DNA of 64,000 nt from assembly GCF_015751765.1 (NCBI RefSeq), contig NZ_JADOTX010000001.1:6386001-6450000 (forward strand), read 5' to 3'. The stretch is from Micromonospora ureilytica. Its GTDB lineage: Bacteria; Actinomycetota; Actinomycetes; Mycobacteriales; Micromonosporaceae. Positions 29,072 to 40,212 of this stretch are shown here, piece after piece. Made by a program: the position numbers and the translations under genes. Position 1 is the stretch's first letter. Each line of letters starts with the position of its first letter. The notes under the pieces are model-generated. The model searched no databases and had not been told where the DNA came from. It saw only the letters and a program-made list of their open reading frames with translations.

Positions 29072-30187
29072 TCACTTCTCCACGTAGATGGTCAGGTCGG
29101 ACATGTTCTGGTAGCTGGTCGCCGCGAAGTCGAGCGACTGGCCCTTGTTGTCCGTGCCGCCGGGGGCGGTGTCCATCTCCCAGTTGGCGTGGTGGAAGTT
29201 GCGTTCGCCGATGGTCTGGAAGAACTGCTGGAAGTTGAGGTCGCCGTCGCCCAGCGGGGTCATCTGGTACCCGTTGGGGACGCTGGTGTCCCGGTCGCCG
29301 TCCTTGGCGTGGAAGAGCGGGAACCGGGTGGTCCGGTCGGCCACGGTGAGGATCGGGTCGAACAGGTCGGTCACCTCCTGCCCGGCCGGGTTGACGTACT
29401 TCTGGTGCTTGTAGCGGGCCACGTAGGCCCAGTAGATGTCCAGCTCGAAGAAGACGTACCGCGGGTCGGTGATCTCGAAGAAGTACTCCAGCCGGCGGAT
29501 GCCGGAGGATCGGGTCTGCCGGCCCTGCGCGTCGCGTGGGCCCCGGTCGATGAGGAAGCTGTACGCGGCGTCGTGGTTGTGCGTGTAGAGCCGCATGCCT
29601 CGGGCCTTGGCCTGTCGGCCCAACTCGTTCCAGATGTCGGCGGCGGCGTCCCACTCGGCCTTGTACGCGCTGCTGGTCGGGTCGCTGCCGGTGCCGATGT
29701 TCTTCATGCCGAGTTCCTCGGCGATGTCCAGTTGTTGCTGGAAGGTGGCCGGTTGGATCGTGGCGTGGGTGCCGTTGGCCACCAGGCCGTTGTCATCGAG
29801 GATCTTGCGGATCTCGGTGGGGGTGATCTGCCGGCCCAGGATCTCGGTGCTCTGGGTGTAGCCGGCGAACTCGATCTCCTTGTAGCCGATCTCGGCGAGT
29901 CGGGCGAGGACGCGCTCGAAGCCGTACGGCACTCCGCTGTCATCGGGCGCGGCGGTGATCCGGTCGCGGACGCTGTAGAGGATGATGCCGCGGTTTCTGG
30001 CCGGGATCAGCGGCTCGACCCGCAGTTTGCTCGCGTTGCCGGGGTTGGCGAGCGCGGGGGTGCCGGTGGCGAGGACGGGTAGGCCGGCCGCGCCGATCGC
30101 GGCGGCGGCCCCGGCGGAGGCGGCGAGCAGGGATCGGCGGCTGAGCCGCCCGGTGGGGGTGGCGTCGGGGGCGGTGTGGTCTGGCAT
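29072..30187 (-). CDS. Tat-exported sugar phosphate isomerase/epimerase-like protein
   Basis: 371 residues. The N-terminal SRRSLLAASAGAAAAIGAAGLPV is a twin-arginine signal. The remainder is a xylose-isomerase-like TIM barrel (ERVLARLAEIGYKEIEFAGY, LGMKNIGTGSD, LYTHNHDAAYSF, VFFELDIYWAY, FPLFHAKDGD) with His, Glu and Asp positions suited to a divalent metal. It resembles actinobacterial exported AP-endonuclease-2-fold enzymes acting on sugars; substrate unknown. Upstream (30188-30366) is an AT-richer divergent promoter region with TCGAAAG and TCGACGAAAG half-sites that may be an operator. Confidence 0.85.
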   Translation of the reverse strand: MPDHTAPDATPTGRLSRRSLLAASAGAAAAIGAAGLPVLATGTPALANPGNASKLRVEPLIPARNRGIILYSVRDRITAAPDDSGVPYGFERVLARLAEIGYKEIEFAGYTQSTEILGRQITPTEIRKILDDNGLVANGTHATIQPATFQQQLDIAEELGMKNIGTGSDPTSSAYKAEWDAAADIWNELGRQAKARGMRLYTHNHDAAYSFLIDRGPRDAQGRQTRSSGIRRLEYFFEITDPRYVFFELDIYWAYVARYKHQKYVNPAGQEVTDLFDPILTVADRTTRFPLFHAKDGDRDTSVPNGYQMTPLGDGDLNFQQFFQTIGERNFHHANWEMDTAPGGTDNKGQSLDFAATSYQNMSDLTIYVEK

Positions 30188-30372
30188 GGTTCCACCTTTC
30201 GCGACGGTGGTCGGAGACAGACACTAACGTCGGTCTAAGTCGAAAGAAAGGTTCGATCGACGGCAGCTTTTGTTGGATTCGACGAAAGTTACTGATGATC
30301 GTCGATACCGGGCCACGCGGCCGTCGCTGCTGACTACGCTCGTCCTGAGCGAACGCCGCAGGAGGGGTGTGC

Positions 30373-31779
30373 ATGGTCCTGACCGGACGGAGACTGCGCG
30401 TCGCCGCCGCGCTGACCTGCGTGATCGGGCTGGTCGCTACCGGTTGTACTGGCGACGACCGCGACGGCTTCCGGCCCGGCGCCGCCGATGCCGGCGACCC
30501 GTACGTGCCGGGGCACGGCAACGGCGGTTACGACGTCGCGCACTACGGCCTCGACGTCCGCTACGACCCGTCGACCGACCGGCTGACCGGTCGGGCCGTC
30601 ATCACGGCCACCGCCACCCAGGACCTGTCCCGGTTCAATCTGGACCTTTCCGGCCTGGACGTCAGCGCTGTCACGGTGGCCGACGCGGCGGCCGACCACC
30701 GGCGCGGCGACGGCGAGCTGGTGGTGACGCCCCGCGACGGCCTGCCGCGCGGTCGGCAGTTCACAGTGACTGTCGACTACGCGGGCGTACCCGCGGCCGT
30801 CGACGACGGGGCGTTGGGCAGCGGCGGTTTCCTGCACACGGCCGACGGCGCGGTGGCGCTCGGTCAACCCGACTCGGCGGCCACCTGGTTCCCGGTCAAC
30901 GACCACCCGTCGGACAAGGCCACCTACGACCTGGCGGTGACCGTCCCGGACGGCCTGGCCGCGCTGGGCAACGGCGTACCCGGGCCGAGGAGCAGCGCCG
31001 GCGGCTGGACCACCTGGCGCTGGTCGGAACGCGCCCCGATGGCCAGCTACCTGAGCACGCTGGTGATCGGCGACTACCGGGTGGTGACCGGCACGCACGC
31101 CGGCCGGCCGATGGTCACGGCGGTGGCCGCGAGCCTGCCGGCGGCCGGCGGCGCGGCCACCTCGCTGGCCCGCACCGGCGCGATCGTCGACTTCCTGGCC
31201 AGCCGCTTCGGGCCGTACCCGTTCGACTCGTACGGGGGGATCGTGATCGCCGACGACCGGGTCGGGTACGCGCTGGAGACCCAGTCCCGGCCGGTCTACG
31301 GGCCTGGCTTCTTCGCCGACGACCGGCCGAACCCGAGCGTCGTCGCACACGAGCTGGCGCACCAGTGGTTCGGCGACAGTGTGTCGTTGACCAGGTGGGG
31401 TGACATCTGGCTCAACGAGGGCTTCGCCAGCTACGCCGAGTGGCTGTGGGAGGAGCACGACGGCGGTCGGACCGCCCAACGCAACTTCGAGATCCAGTAC
31501 GCGAGGACCGACTGGGCACAGCCGTCGGTCGAGCCGGGCCGGGAGCAGATGTTCGGCTCGGCCGTCTACAAGCGCGGGGCGCTCGCCGTACACGCGTTGC
31601 GCCGGACCGTTGGTGACGACCTCTTCTTCCGCATCCTGCGCACCTGGACCACCGAGCGGGCGGGGGGCAACGCGACCACCGCGGACCTCGTCGCGCTGGC
31701 CGAGCGGGTCGCGCAGCGGCAACTGCGTCCGCTCTTCGACGCCTGGTTGGTGGGCGGATCGGCCCCCACACTGCCGTGA
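30373..31779 (+). CDS. M1-family metallopeptidase lipoprotein A
   Basis: 468 residues from ATG at 30373, preceded by AGGAGGGG. The signal peptide has a lipobox ending VATGC. An N-terminal beta domain precedes the zinc peptidase: HELAHQWFGDSV (HExxH at about 326-330) with the third ligand Glu in LNEGFASYAEW (about residue 349). The family's substrate-recognition motif GxMEN is replaced by YALETQ, as in many surface M1-like proteins. It lacks the large ERAP1-like C-terminal domain of aminopeptidase N, hence the short length. A close paralogue follows directly. Confidence 0.92.
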   Translation: MVLTGRRLRVAAALTCVIGLVATGCTGDDRDGFRPGAADAGDPYVPGHGNGGYDVAHYGLDVRYDPSTDRLTGRAVITATATQDLSRFNLDLSGLDVSAVTVADAAADHRRGDGELVVTPRDGLPRGRQFTVTVDYAGVPAAVDDGALGSGGFLHTADGAVALGQPDSAATWFPVNDHPSDKATYDLAVTVPDGLAALGNGVPGPRSSAGGWTTWRWSERAPMASYLSTLVIGDYRVVTGTHAGRPMVTAVAASLPAAGGAATSLARTGAIVDFLASRFGPYPFDSYGGIVIADDRVGYALETQSRPVYGPGFFADDRPNPSVVAHELAHQWFGDSVSLTRWGDIWLNEGFASYAEWLWEEHDGGRTAQRNFEIQYARTDWAQPSVEPGREQMFGSAVYKRGALAVHALRRTVGDDLFFRILRTWTTERAGGNATTADLVALAERVAQRQLRPLFDAWLVGGSAPTLP

Positions 31780-31889
31780 CCCGGCCCCGTCGCCCGGTCG
31801 ATATGCTGCCGCCTGCGAACGGCGGGTAGGCGCCTGTTCGCGCGGGACGGCGGAGGCCGTGACCGGCCACCGTGCGGAAAGGGTGTGGG

Positions 31890-33347
31890 ATGCGGGGGAC
31901 GCGGCACAGACTGCGAATGGGTGCCGGCCTGCTGGTGACCGGTGCGCTCGCACTGTCCGGATGCGACTCGGCGGGCACGGAGACGGCCTCACCACCGAGC
32001 ACGTCTCCCACACCGGCTCGGACGTTCACCGCGGGCGCCGACGGGGTCGGCGACGCCTACTTCCCGACCTACGGCAACGGCGGCTACGACGTCGCGCGGT
32101 ACGCCGTGAAGGTGCGCTACGACCCGGCCAAGGACCAGCTGACGGGTACGACCACAGTGCGGGCCACCGCGACCGCCGACCTGGCGACGTTCAACCTCGA
32201 CCTGGCCGGCCTGACCGTCAGCGCGGTCACCGTGGACGGCGCGCCGGCGACCCACAGCCGGAAGCGGAACGAGCTGGTGATCAAGCCGACCTCCGGCCTG
32301 ATCAACGGCAACGGGTTCGTCGCTGAGATCACCTACGCCGGTAAGCCGAAGCCGCTGAAGAACGAGACGCTCGGTGACGGTGGCTTCCTGCACACCTCCG
32401 ACGGCGCCATCGCGCTGGGTCAGCCCGAGTCGGCCAGCACCTGGTTCCCGGTCAACGACCACCCGTCGGACAAGGCGGCCTACGACTTCGAGGTCACCGT
32501 TCCGGACGGCCTGACCGCGATCAGCAACGGCGTTCCCGGCGGCAAGACCAGCTCGGGCGGTTGGACCACCTGGAAGTGGTCGGAGAAGTCGCCGATGGCC
32601 AGCTATCTGAGCACGCTGGTGATCGGCAAGTTCCGGATCACCACCGGCGAGCACAAGGGCCGCCCCGTCTACAACGCGGTCACCACCACCGAGGCCAAGG
32701 GGAGCGCTGACGCGTCCATCGCGCAGACCGTCGCGGTGGCCGACTACCTGGAGAGCGTGTTCGGGCCGTACCCGTTCGACGCGTACGGCGGGGTGGTGAT
32801 CTCCGACAGCCGGATCTCCTACGCCCTGGAGACGCAGAGCCGACCGGTCTACGCGGCGAGTTTCTTCCGGCAGGGCGAGAACACCGAGGTCGTCGCCCAC
32901 GAACTGGCCCACCAGTGGTTCGGCGACAGCGTCGCGTTGGCCAAGTGGGAGGACATCTGGCTCAACGAGGGCTTCGCGACGTACGCGGAGTGGCTCTGGG
33001 CCGAGCACACCAAGGCGTACACCGCCAAGGAGGCGTTCGACAGGCGGTACGCCGAGATGTCCGCGCAGGTGTGGAGGACGCCGCCGGGCAAGCCGGGCGT
33101 GGAGAAGCTGTTCAGCGAGTCGGTCTACCAGCGCGGCGGCATGACCCTGCACGCCCTGCGGGTGGCCGTCGGTGACAAGGCGTTCTTCGAGATCGTCAAG
33201 ACCTGGGCGGCGGAGAAGCGCGACGGCACGGCCATCACTGCCGAGTTCGTGGCTGTGGCCGAGCGGATCTCCGGCAAGCAGCTCGACGCGCTCTTCGACG
33301 CCTGGCTCTACGACACCAAGAAGCCCGCCCTGCCCAAGCGGCTCTGA
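31890..33347 (+). CDS. M1-family metallopeptidase lipoprotein B
   Basis: 485 residues from ATG at 31890 (MRGTRHRLRMGAGLL). Lipobox ALSGC, a Ser/Thr/Pro-rich tether (TASPPSTSPTPARTF), then the same fold as the upstream gene with HELAHQWFGDSVALAKWEDIWLNEGFATYAEW. Long identical stretches (GGFLHT, WFPVNDHPSDKA, PMASYLSTLVIG) show a tandem duplication. Differences concentrate in the N-terminal domain and C-terminal third. Probably a surface-anchored aminopeptidase. It is convergent with the LCP gene with almost no gap. Confidence 0.92.
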   Translation: MRGTRHRLRMGAGLLVTGALALSGCDSAGTETASPPSTSPTPARTFTAGADGVGDAYFPTYGNGGYDVARYAVKVRYDPAKDQLTGTTTVRATATADLATFNLDLAGLTVSAVTVDGAPATHSRKRNELVIKPTSGLINGNGFVAEITYAGKPKPLKNETLGDGGFLHTSDGAIALGQPESASTWFPVNDHPSDKAAYDFEVTVPDGLTAISNGVPGGKTSSGGWTTWKWSEKSPMASYLSTLVIGKFRITTGEHKGRPVYNAVTTTEAKGSADASIAQTVAVADYLESVFGPYPFDAYGGVVISDSRISYALETQSRPVYAASFFRQGENTEVVAHELAHQWFGDSVALAKWEDIWLNEGFATYAEWLWAEHTKAYTAKEAFDRRYAEMSAQVWRTPPGKPGVEKLFSESVYQRGGMTLHALRVAVGDKAFFEIVKTWAAEKRDGTAITAEFVAVAERISGKQLDALFDAWLYDTKKPALPKRL

Positions 33348-33354
33348 GTGGCTT

Positions 33355-34473
33355 TCAGTTCTTGACGACCAGTTTGGGGTGGGCGGCCAGGTACGCGTCG
33401 GCGCGGCCGGCCCGGAGTTCGGTGAGGAACTTCCGGCCCTCCGTGGTCAGCTGTTCACCCCGGTAGGCGCTGCCCTTGCCGACACCGGAACCGGGTAGCC
33501 CGACCAGCGTGAAACGGTTCTCCGGCAATCCACTCAGGGCGTACGCGATGTCGACGATCTTCCGCCCGCCCACGTAGACAAGCGTGTCGCCCAGCGCGGA
33601 GACCACCTGGTCGACGCGCTCCGGTTGCCGGGCCAGGCCCTCGTCCAGGATCTTGCGGGTCATCGCCCGGATCAGCTGCTGCTGGTGACGCTGCCGCGCG
33701 TAGTCACCGCCGGTGATGTAGCGCTGCCGCGCGTAGTCCAGCGCCTGCCAGCCGTTGAGGTGCCGCTCGCCCTTCTCGTAGACCTGCTGCGGCCCCTTGT
33801 ACCCGCCCGGCGCGCTCTCCCGGTACTTGCCGTCCGGTCGGCGGTGCAACGACTCGACCCGCTGGTCGACGTAGATGTCCACCCCGCCCAGGGTGTCCAC
33901 CAGCCGGTCGAACCCGTTGAACGTGAGCACCGCGCCGGCGTCGATGCGCAGCCCGGTGTAACCGCTGACCGTGCTGCGCAGCAGTTCGTACCCCTGGGCT
34001 GTGCTTGGTTGTTTGGGTTTGCCCGGCACCCGGCTGCCGAAGCTCATCGCGTGCGTGAGCTTGGTCTTGCCGCCCTTGTAGCCGGCCTTCGGGAACGCCG
34101 GGATGTCCACCAGCAGGTCGCGGGGGAGCGAGAAGAGGTACGCCCGATCCAACCCCTTGGGTACGTGCAGCACCAGCACGGCGTCCGAGTGCGGCTCCCA
34201 CCCGGGCACGCTGACCCGGGTGTCCACACCGACCAGCAGCAGGTTGAGCGGGCCGGTGATGTCCGCGCCCGGTGGTGGACCGCTGGGGCTCGGGGTCGGC
34301 GTGCCGACCGGCGACGGGGTCGGTGAGCCGCCGACCGGAGCGCCGCCCGGCTTGTTGTCGCCGGTCAGCCGGGTGATCACCACCGCGCCGGCCGCGATCA
34401 GCGCGACGACGGCGAGAGCCGCCAACCCCAGCAGCAGCCACCGTCGGCGCGGTGCCATCGACCCGAGAACCAT
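33355..34473 (-). CDS. LytR-CpsA-Psr (LCP) family cell-wall glycopolymer ligase
   Basis: 372 residues from ATG at 34473 after GGGAGGAA. One N-terminal membrane helix (WLLLGLAALAVVALIAAGAVVI), a Pro/Ser/Thr-rich spacer, then the LCP domain: LNLLLVGVDTR, SDAVLVLHV, LFSLPRDLLVDIP, LDYARQRYITGGDYARQRHQQQLI. The conserved Asp and Arg residues of the pyrophosphate-binding site are present. LCP enzymes transfer polymers such as arabinogalactan or teichoic acids to peptidoglycan outside the membrane. Divergent from the GMC oxidoreductase. Confidence 0.93.
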   Translation of the reverse strand: MVLGSMAPRRRWLLLGLAALAVVALIAAGAVVITRLTGDNKPGGAPVGGSPTPSPVGTPTPSPSGPPPGADITGPLNLLLVGVDTRVSVPGWEPHSDAVLVLHVPKGLDRAYLFSLPRDLLVDIPAFPKAGYKGGKTKLTHAMSFGSRVPGKPKQPSTAQGYELLRSTVSGYTGLRIDAGAVLTFNGFDRLVDTLGGVDIYVDQRVESLHRRPDGKYRESAPGGYKGPQQVYEKGERHLNGWQALDYARQRYITGGDYARQRHQQQLIRAMTRKILDEGLARQPERVDQVVSALGDTLVYVGGRKIVDIAYALSGLPENRFTLVGLPGSGVGKGSAYRGEQLTTEGRKFLTELRAGRADAYLAAHPKLVVKN

Positions 34474-34618
34474 CTTGGATTCCTCCCACCCGTCTGGTGA
34501 ACAACGCTCCGACGGGTGCTCCGGGTTGCGGCCGAGAGGCGCCGGGTCGGTCGGCCGGAGCATGATCGCGCGAAAAGTGCCGCTGGCGCGAGCGCTACTC
34601 GCGAGTAATGATGCGTCC

Positions 34619-36316
34619 ATGCGGTACGACGTGGTCGTCATCGGGTCCGGCTTCGGTGGCAGCGTGACCGCGCTCCGCCTGGCCGAGAAGGGTTACTCGG
34701 TCGCGGTCCTGGAAGCCGGCCGCCGATTCGCCGACGACGAGTTCCCGCAGACGTCCTGGCGGGCCCGCCGGTTCCTCTGGGCGCCGAAGCTGGGCTGCTA
34801 CGGCATCCAACGGCTCACCCTGCTCCGCCCGGCCGACAGGCGATCCGGCGGTGGGGTGCTGGTGCTCTCCGGCGCCGGGGTGGGCGGCGGTTCGCTTGTC
34901 TACGCGAACACCCTCTACGAACCGCTGCCGGCCTTCTACGGCGACCCGCAGTGGCGGGACATCACCGACTGGCGCGACGAGTTGGCCGCCCACTACGACC
35001 AGGCGAAACGGATGCTCGGCGTCACCACGTACCCGGTGCACACCGGCGCGGACCGGGCCATGCGCGCGGTGGCCGAGCGGATGGGGGTGGGGCACACGTT
35101 CCACGCCACCCCGGTGGGTGTGCACATCGGCCGGCCCGGCCAGCGGGTCGCCGACCCGTACTTCGGTGGCGCCGGCCCGGAACGCACCGGCTGCCTGCAC
35201 TGCGGCTCGTGCATGACCGGCTGCCGGCACGGGGCGAAGAACACGCTTGTCAAAAACTATCTCTGGCTCGCGGAACGGCTCGGGGTCACGGTCCGTCCGT
35301 TGACCACTGTGACCGCCGTCCGGCCCGCCGAGGGCGGCGGGTACGAGGTGCACACCGAACGCACCGGCGCCTGGCTGCGCAAGGGTCGGCAGGTCATCCA
35401 CGCCGACCAGGTGGTCTTCGCCGCCGGGGCGCTCGGCACCCAGCGGCTGCTGCACGCGATGCGGGCCGACGCGTCGCTACCCGGGCTCTCGTCCCGCCTC
35501 GGCGAGCTGACCCGGACCAATTCAGAGGCGATCCTCGGCGCCTCGGTGTCACGCCAACGGGCCCGGTCCGAGCGGTTGGACTACACCGAGGGGGTGGCCA
35601 TCACCAGTTCGTTCCACCCCGACCCCCAGACGCACGTCGAGCCGGTCCGCTACGGGCGAGGCTCCAACGCGATGGGGTTGCTCCAGTCGCTGCTGGTCGA
35701 CGGCGGCCCGCACCGGGTACGCCGCTGGCTGGGCAGCATCGTGCGGCAGCCCGGTCTGGCCGCGCGGATGCTGTCGGTGCGCGGCTGGTCGGAGCGGACG
35801 GTGATCGCCCTGGTCATGCAGTCAGTGGACAACTCGCTGACCACCCGCTGGCGGCGCGGCCCGCTCGGTAGCGGGTTGGTCACCGGACCGGGCCACGGCA
35901 CGCCCAGCCCCACCTGGATCCCGGCCGGCAACACCGCCGTCCGACTGCTCGCCGACGAGATCGGCGGCACCCCCGGCGGTTCGCTGACCGAACCCTTCGA
36001 CATACCGGTGACCGCGCACATCCTGGGCGGGGCCGTCATCGGGGCCACCCCGGCCGACGGCGTGATCGACCCCTGGCACCGGGTGTACGGGCACGCCGGG
36101 CTGCACGTGATCGACGGCGCGGCCGTCTCGGCCAACCTGGGCGTGAACCCGTCCCTGACGATCACCGCCCAGGCGGAACGAGCGATGTCCTTCTGGCCCA
36201 ACAAGGGCGAGCCGGACCCCCGCCCACCCCTGAACTCCCCGTATCGCCGCCTGCCCGCCGTACCCCCGAAAAACCCGGCGGTCCCGGCAGGCGCCCCCGG
36301 CGCGCTGCGACCCTGA
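34619..36316 (+). CDS. GMC-family FAD oxidoreductase (cholesterol-oxidase-like)
   Basis: 565 residues from ATG at 34619 (MRYDVVVIGSGFGGSVTALRLAEKGY), the FAD-binding GxGxxG motif. Other signatures: GVLVLSGAGVGGGSLVYANTLY, a Cys-rich CLHCGSCMTGCRHGAKNTL segment as in plant/bacterial long-chain alcohol and steroid oxidases, and a C-terminal HILGGAVIG...VIDGAAVSANLGVNPSLTI. No good ribosome binding site is visible. A GMC oxidoreductase between guaB and guaA is a recurring actinobacterial arrangement. Substrate unknown; sterol or long-chain alcohol is plausible. Confidence 0.88.
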   Translation: MRYDVVVIGSGFGGSVTALRLAEKGYSVAVLEAGRRFADDEFPQTSWRARRFLWAPKLGCYGIQRLTLLRPADRRSGGGVLVLSGAGVGGGSLVYANTLYEPLPAFYGDPQWRDITDWRDELAAHYDQAKRMLGVTTYPVHTGADRAMRAVAERMGVGHTFHATPVGVHIGRPGQRVADPYFGGAGPERTGCLHCGSCMTGCRHGAKNTLVKNYLWLAERLGVTVRPLTTVTAVRPAEGGGYEVHTERTGAWLRKGRQVIHADQVVFAAGALGTQRLLHAMRADASLPGLSSRLGELTRTNSEAILGASVSRQRARSERLDYTEGVAITSSFHPDPQTHVEPVRYGRGSNAMGLLQSLLVDGGPHRVRRWLGSIVRQPGLAARMLSVRGWSERTVIALVMQSVDNSLTTRWRRGPLGSGLVTGPGHGTPSPTWIPAGNTAVRLLADEIGGTPGGSLTEPFDIPVTAHILGGAVIGATPADGVIDPWHRVYGHAGLHVIDGAAVSANLGVNPSLTITAQAERAMSFWPNKGEPDPRPPLNSPYRRLPAVPPKNPAVPAGAPGALRP

Positions 36317-36459
36317 CCCCCGGCGATCTTGCAGTTTCGGTCGTCATTCTGTGGCTTTTGCATCTCTTGTCGGGACAGAAGGTGCGAGATCGCGGGGAGA
36401 GTGGATTGCCGGCGAGCCGGTGCCGGGAGCGGCCGTGACTGTCGGTAGGCTTCGTGCAC

Positions 36460-38019
<1,560 letters not shown>

Positions 38020-38023
38020 CCGC

Positions 38024-38392
38024 TCACGCGGCCGGCGGCATGCTGGGCGGGGTCGTCGGCGGGTAGGGCGGCGTCGGGGCGTACCCCTGCGGCGGCCCAC
38101 CGGGGGCGGGCCCGGCGGTGGGCGGCGGGCCGTTCTGCGGCGCGACGCCCGCGGCGTGCGGCCAGGCCGGCGCGCCGGTCGGCTCCTCCGGCATCAGGAA
38201 CCACATGATCGGGTACGCGAACAGCGCGAGCCCGCCGGTGAGCAGGCCAGTGACCGCGAAGATCACCCGGACCAGTGTGGGATCGACGGCGAAGTAGCGG
38301 CCGACGCCGCTGGCGACCCCGGCGACCATGCGGTCGGTCGTGGGTCGCCGAAGCTGCTTGTACGGGGCGCGGGGAGCGGTGGTCGATGTCAT
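38024..38392 (-). CDS. PspC-domain membrane protein
   Basis: 122 residues from ATG at 38392. PspC domain: KQLRRPTTDRMVAGVASGVGRYFAVDPTLVRVIFAV, then a helix LLTGGLALFAYPIMWFLMPEE and a Pro/Gly-rich tail. PspC proteins respond to envelope stress. The start excludes an upstream extension lacking family character. Two further PspC proteins occur at 45-48 kb. Confidence 0.9.
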   Translation of the reverse strand: MTSTTAPRAPYKQLRRPTTDRMVAGVASGVGRYFAVDPTLVRVIFAVTGLLTGGLALFAYPIMWFLMPEEPTGAPAWPHAAGVAPQNGPPPTAGPAPGGPPQGYAPTPPYPPTTPPSMPPAA

Positions 38393-38535
38393 ACCCCCAC
38401 GGTCCGCGCTCGCGCCCGGCCCGCCCTCGGTGACCGCCCGGATCATTACCCTGACCAATCCCTGACCGGGACCGGATAGTCAGGAATCCGACTCTTTTCC
38501 GTCCCGGTAACCCGGCGCGGGGAGAATTTGCTCCC

Positions 38536-39486
38536 GTGACCACCTTGCTGAAGCCGCTCCGCAGGATCGCGGCATACGCAGTTTGTGCTGATTCAAGCGG
38601 CCGAGTCTTGCTGGTCCGCGCATCGGAGCGCTCCGGCACCCCCGGCACGTGGTCGCTGCCCGGCGGGGCGGTCGACCACGGCGAGGACCCCAACCACACG
38701 GTCGTTCGCGAGACCGCCGCCGAAACCGGCCTCTCGGTCGCCGTCACCGGCCTGGCCGACGTGCTCGCCGACATGCGCGCACTCCCCGACCGCGGCATCA
38801 CCATCCACACCGACCGGCTGATCTACCGGGTGGCCGTACGCGGCGGCACCCTTGCCGACCGGGTCGGCGAACGCCCCACCGACCTGGCCCGGTGGTACAC
38901 CCTCGACGAGGCGCGCGAGCTGCCGCTGCGTTCGTTCACCGCACGCGCCCTCGGGCTGCCCGCCTCCTCGGCCGACGTGGTGCCCGACGAGGCACCCGAA
39001 TTCCCCTCCTTCTACGCCGTGCCCGGCCCCGACGGGCTGCACCGAGCCCAGCGCTTCGCCGCGTACGCGGTCTGCACCGACCCCGCCGGTCGAGTGCTGC
39101 TCACCCGCATCTCCGACGGGTACCCGGGCGCCGGCTGCTGGCACCTCCCCGGCGGCGGCACCGACTACGGCGAGCAACCCGGCGCGGCACTCATCCGGGA
39201 ACTGATCGAGGAGACCGGGCAGGCCGGCCGCCTCGTCGAACTGCTCGGAGTCGCCAGCCACCGCGACGCCGCCTCACTCGGCCCCGAGGGCTACCCGATC
39301 GACTGGCACGGCGTACGCGCCTTCTACCGAGTCGTCGTCGACCAGCCCAACCCCCTGACCGTGGCCGACGTCGGCGGCTCCACCTGCGAGGCCCGCTGGT
39401 TCGGCCGCGAGGAGTTGGGCGCCCTCCCCACCGACCGCCTCACCGAGGTGACCGCCGAAGCAGTCCAAGCAGCCCAACTCACCTGA
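38536..39486 (+). CDS. tandem NUDIX hydrolase, two domains
   Basis: 316 residues with GTG start. Two NUDIX domains: the first box GGAVDHGEDPNHTVVRETAAETGL (about residues 41-64) has REUxEE changed to RETAAE. The second, GGGTDYGEQPGAALIRELIEETGQ (about 201-224), is canonical. The C-terminal domain is therefore the likely active one. Both domains start RFAAYAV / RIAAYAV and end in LARW / EARWF segments, showing an internal duplication. A second gene of the same architecture lies 1.1 kb downstream. Substrate unknown; nucleoside diphosphate derivatives are expected for the superfamily. Confidence 0.88.
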   Translation: MTTLLKPLRRIAAYAVCADSSGRVLLVRASERSGTPGTWSLPGGAVDHGEDPNHTVVRETAAETGLSVAVTGLADVLADMRALPDRGITIHTDRLIYRVAVRGGTLADRVGERPTDLARWYTLDEARELPLRSFTARALGLPASSADVVPDEAPEFPSFYAVPGPDGLHRAQRFAAYAVCTDPAGRVLLTRISDGYPGAGCWHLPGGGTDYGEQPGAALIRELIEETGQAGRLVELLGVASHRDAASLGPEGYPIDWHGVRAFYRVVVDQPNPLTVADVGGSTCEARWFGREELGALPTDRLTEVTAEAVQAAQLT

Positions 39487-39609
39487 CCCCGACCGGCTCG
39501 CGAGGAGCCGGCAGCCCACCGCGCGCCCTTCGCCTCGCGCCGCGGGTCTCGCGCCGCGGGTCTCGCGCCGTGCGCCGCGCCTCGAGTCTCGCGCTGCGGG
39601 TCTCGCGCC

Positions 39610-39685
39610 AAGATCGTGCTCGAACCAGGATGTAGTGGCCTCACGGCGCGCCGATGCCACTACATCCTGGATATTGCGCGATCTT
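39610..39685. repeat. 76-bp imperfect palindrome
   Basis: 30-nt arms (39610-39639 and 39656-39685) with 25 pairs; the inner 15 bp (CCAGGATGTAGTGGC) and the outer 7 bp are perfect and mismatches cluster between them. The 16-nt loop itself contains GGCGCGCC. Confidence 0.85.
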
Positions 39686-39759
39686 GAGCCCGGGAAGCCC
39701 CGCAGCGAGGGTCCGCGGGTATCCCGGGCAGGAAGCCTCGGCGCTATCCAGAACCCATT

Positions 39760-39840
39760 GATGATCCACTCGGTTTCACGGAAGTTGCGCTTTCCGCCTC
39801 GCTCGGACACCGCGTCTTCAAGAAAACCGAGTCGATCATG
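39760..39840. repeat. 81-bp imperfect palindrome, copy 2
   Basis: 36-nt arms (39760-39795 and 39805-39840), 9-nt loop, 26 of 36 paired. TGATC-ACTCGGTTT is shared by both arms, and the central mismatch block is ACG on the left and CTT on the right, i.e. inverted relative to copy 3. Its right end GATCATG is the first bases of the 23-bp tandem array. Confidence 0.82.
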
Positions 39841-40018
39841 CCGCCGGGACGGGCGTGATCATGCCGCCGGGACGGGTGTGATCATGCCGCCGGGACGGGT
39901 GCGGGCATCCTGCCGGGACGGGTGGCGGGCATGCCGCCGGGACGGGTGTGATCATGCCGCCGGGACGGGTATGGGCATGCCGCCGGGACGGGTGTGGGCA
40001 ATGCCGCCAGGACGGCCG
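39834..40018. repeat. 23-bp tandem repeat array
   Basis: Eight units of the form GATCATGCCGCCGGGACGGG plus 3 nt start at 39834, 39857, 39880, 39903, 39927, 39950, 39973 and 39996. The period is 23 bp with one 24-bp step. Variation is mainly GATCATG versus GGGCATG at the unit start. Confidence 0.93.
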
Positions 40019-40212
40019 CAGACTGCTCCGGCGCGGACCGTAGGCCGCGCGCCGGCACGGACGCACGACGGTGCGGCCCGTCGACCACGAGTTGGTGGGT
40101 GACGCCGACATATTCGCGCGTCCGTTGACGCGTGGTCGGAGCGATCTGCGGTCGGGTCGGTGTGCCCCGGAGGGTCTGCCGTCGGGCAACCCCCGCACGG
40201 GCCCCTCCGGTC

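Noticed and set aside
39834..40018. Possible CRISPR array
   Set aside because: Units are directly adjacent with no unique spacers and no cas genes are present; it is a simple tandem repeat. The same holds for 23844-24103.
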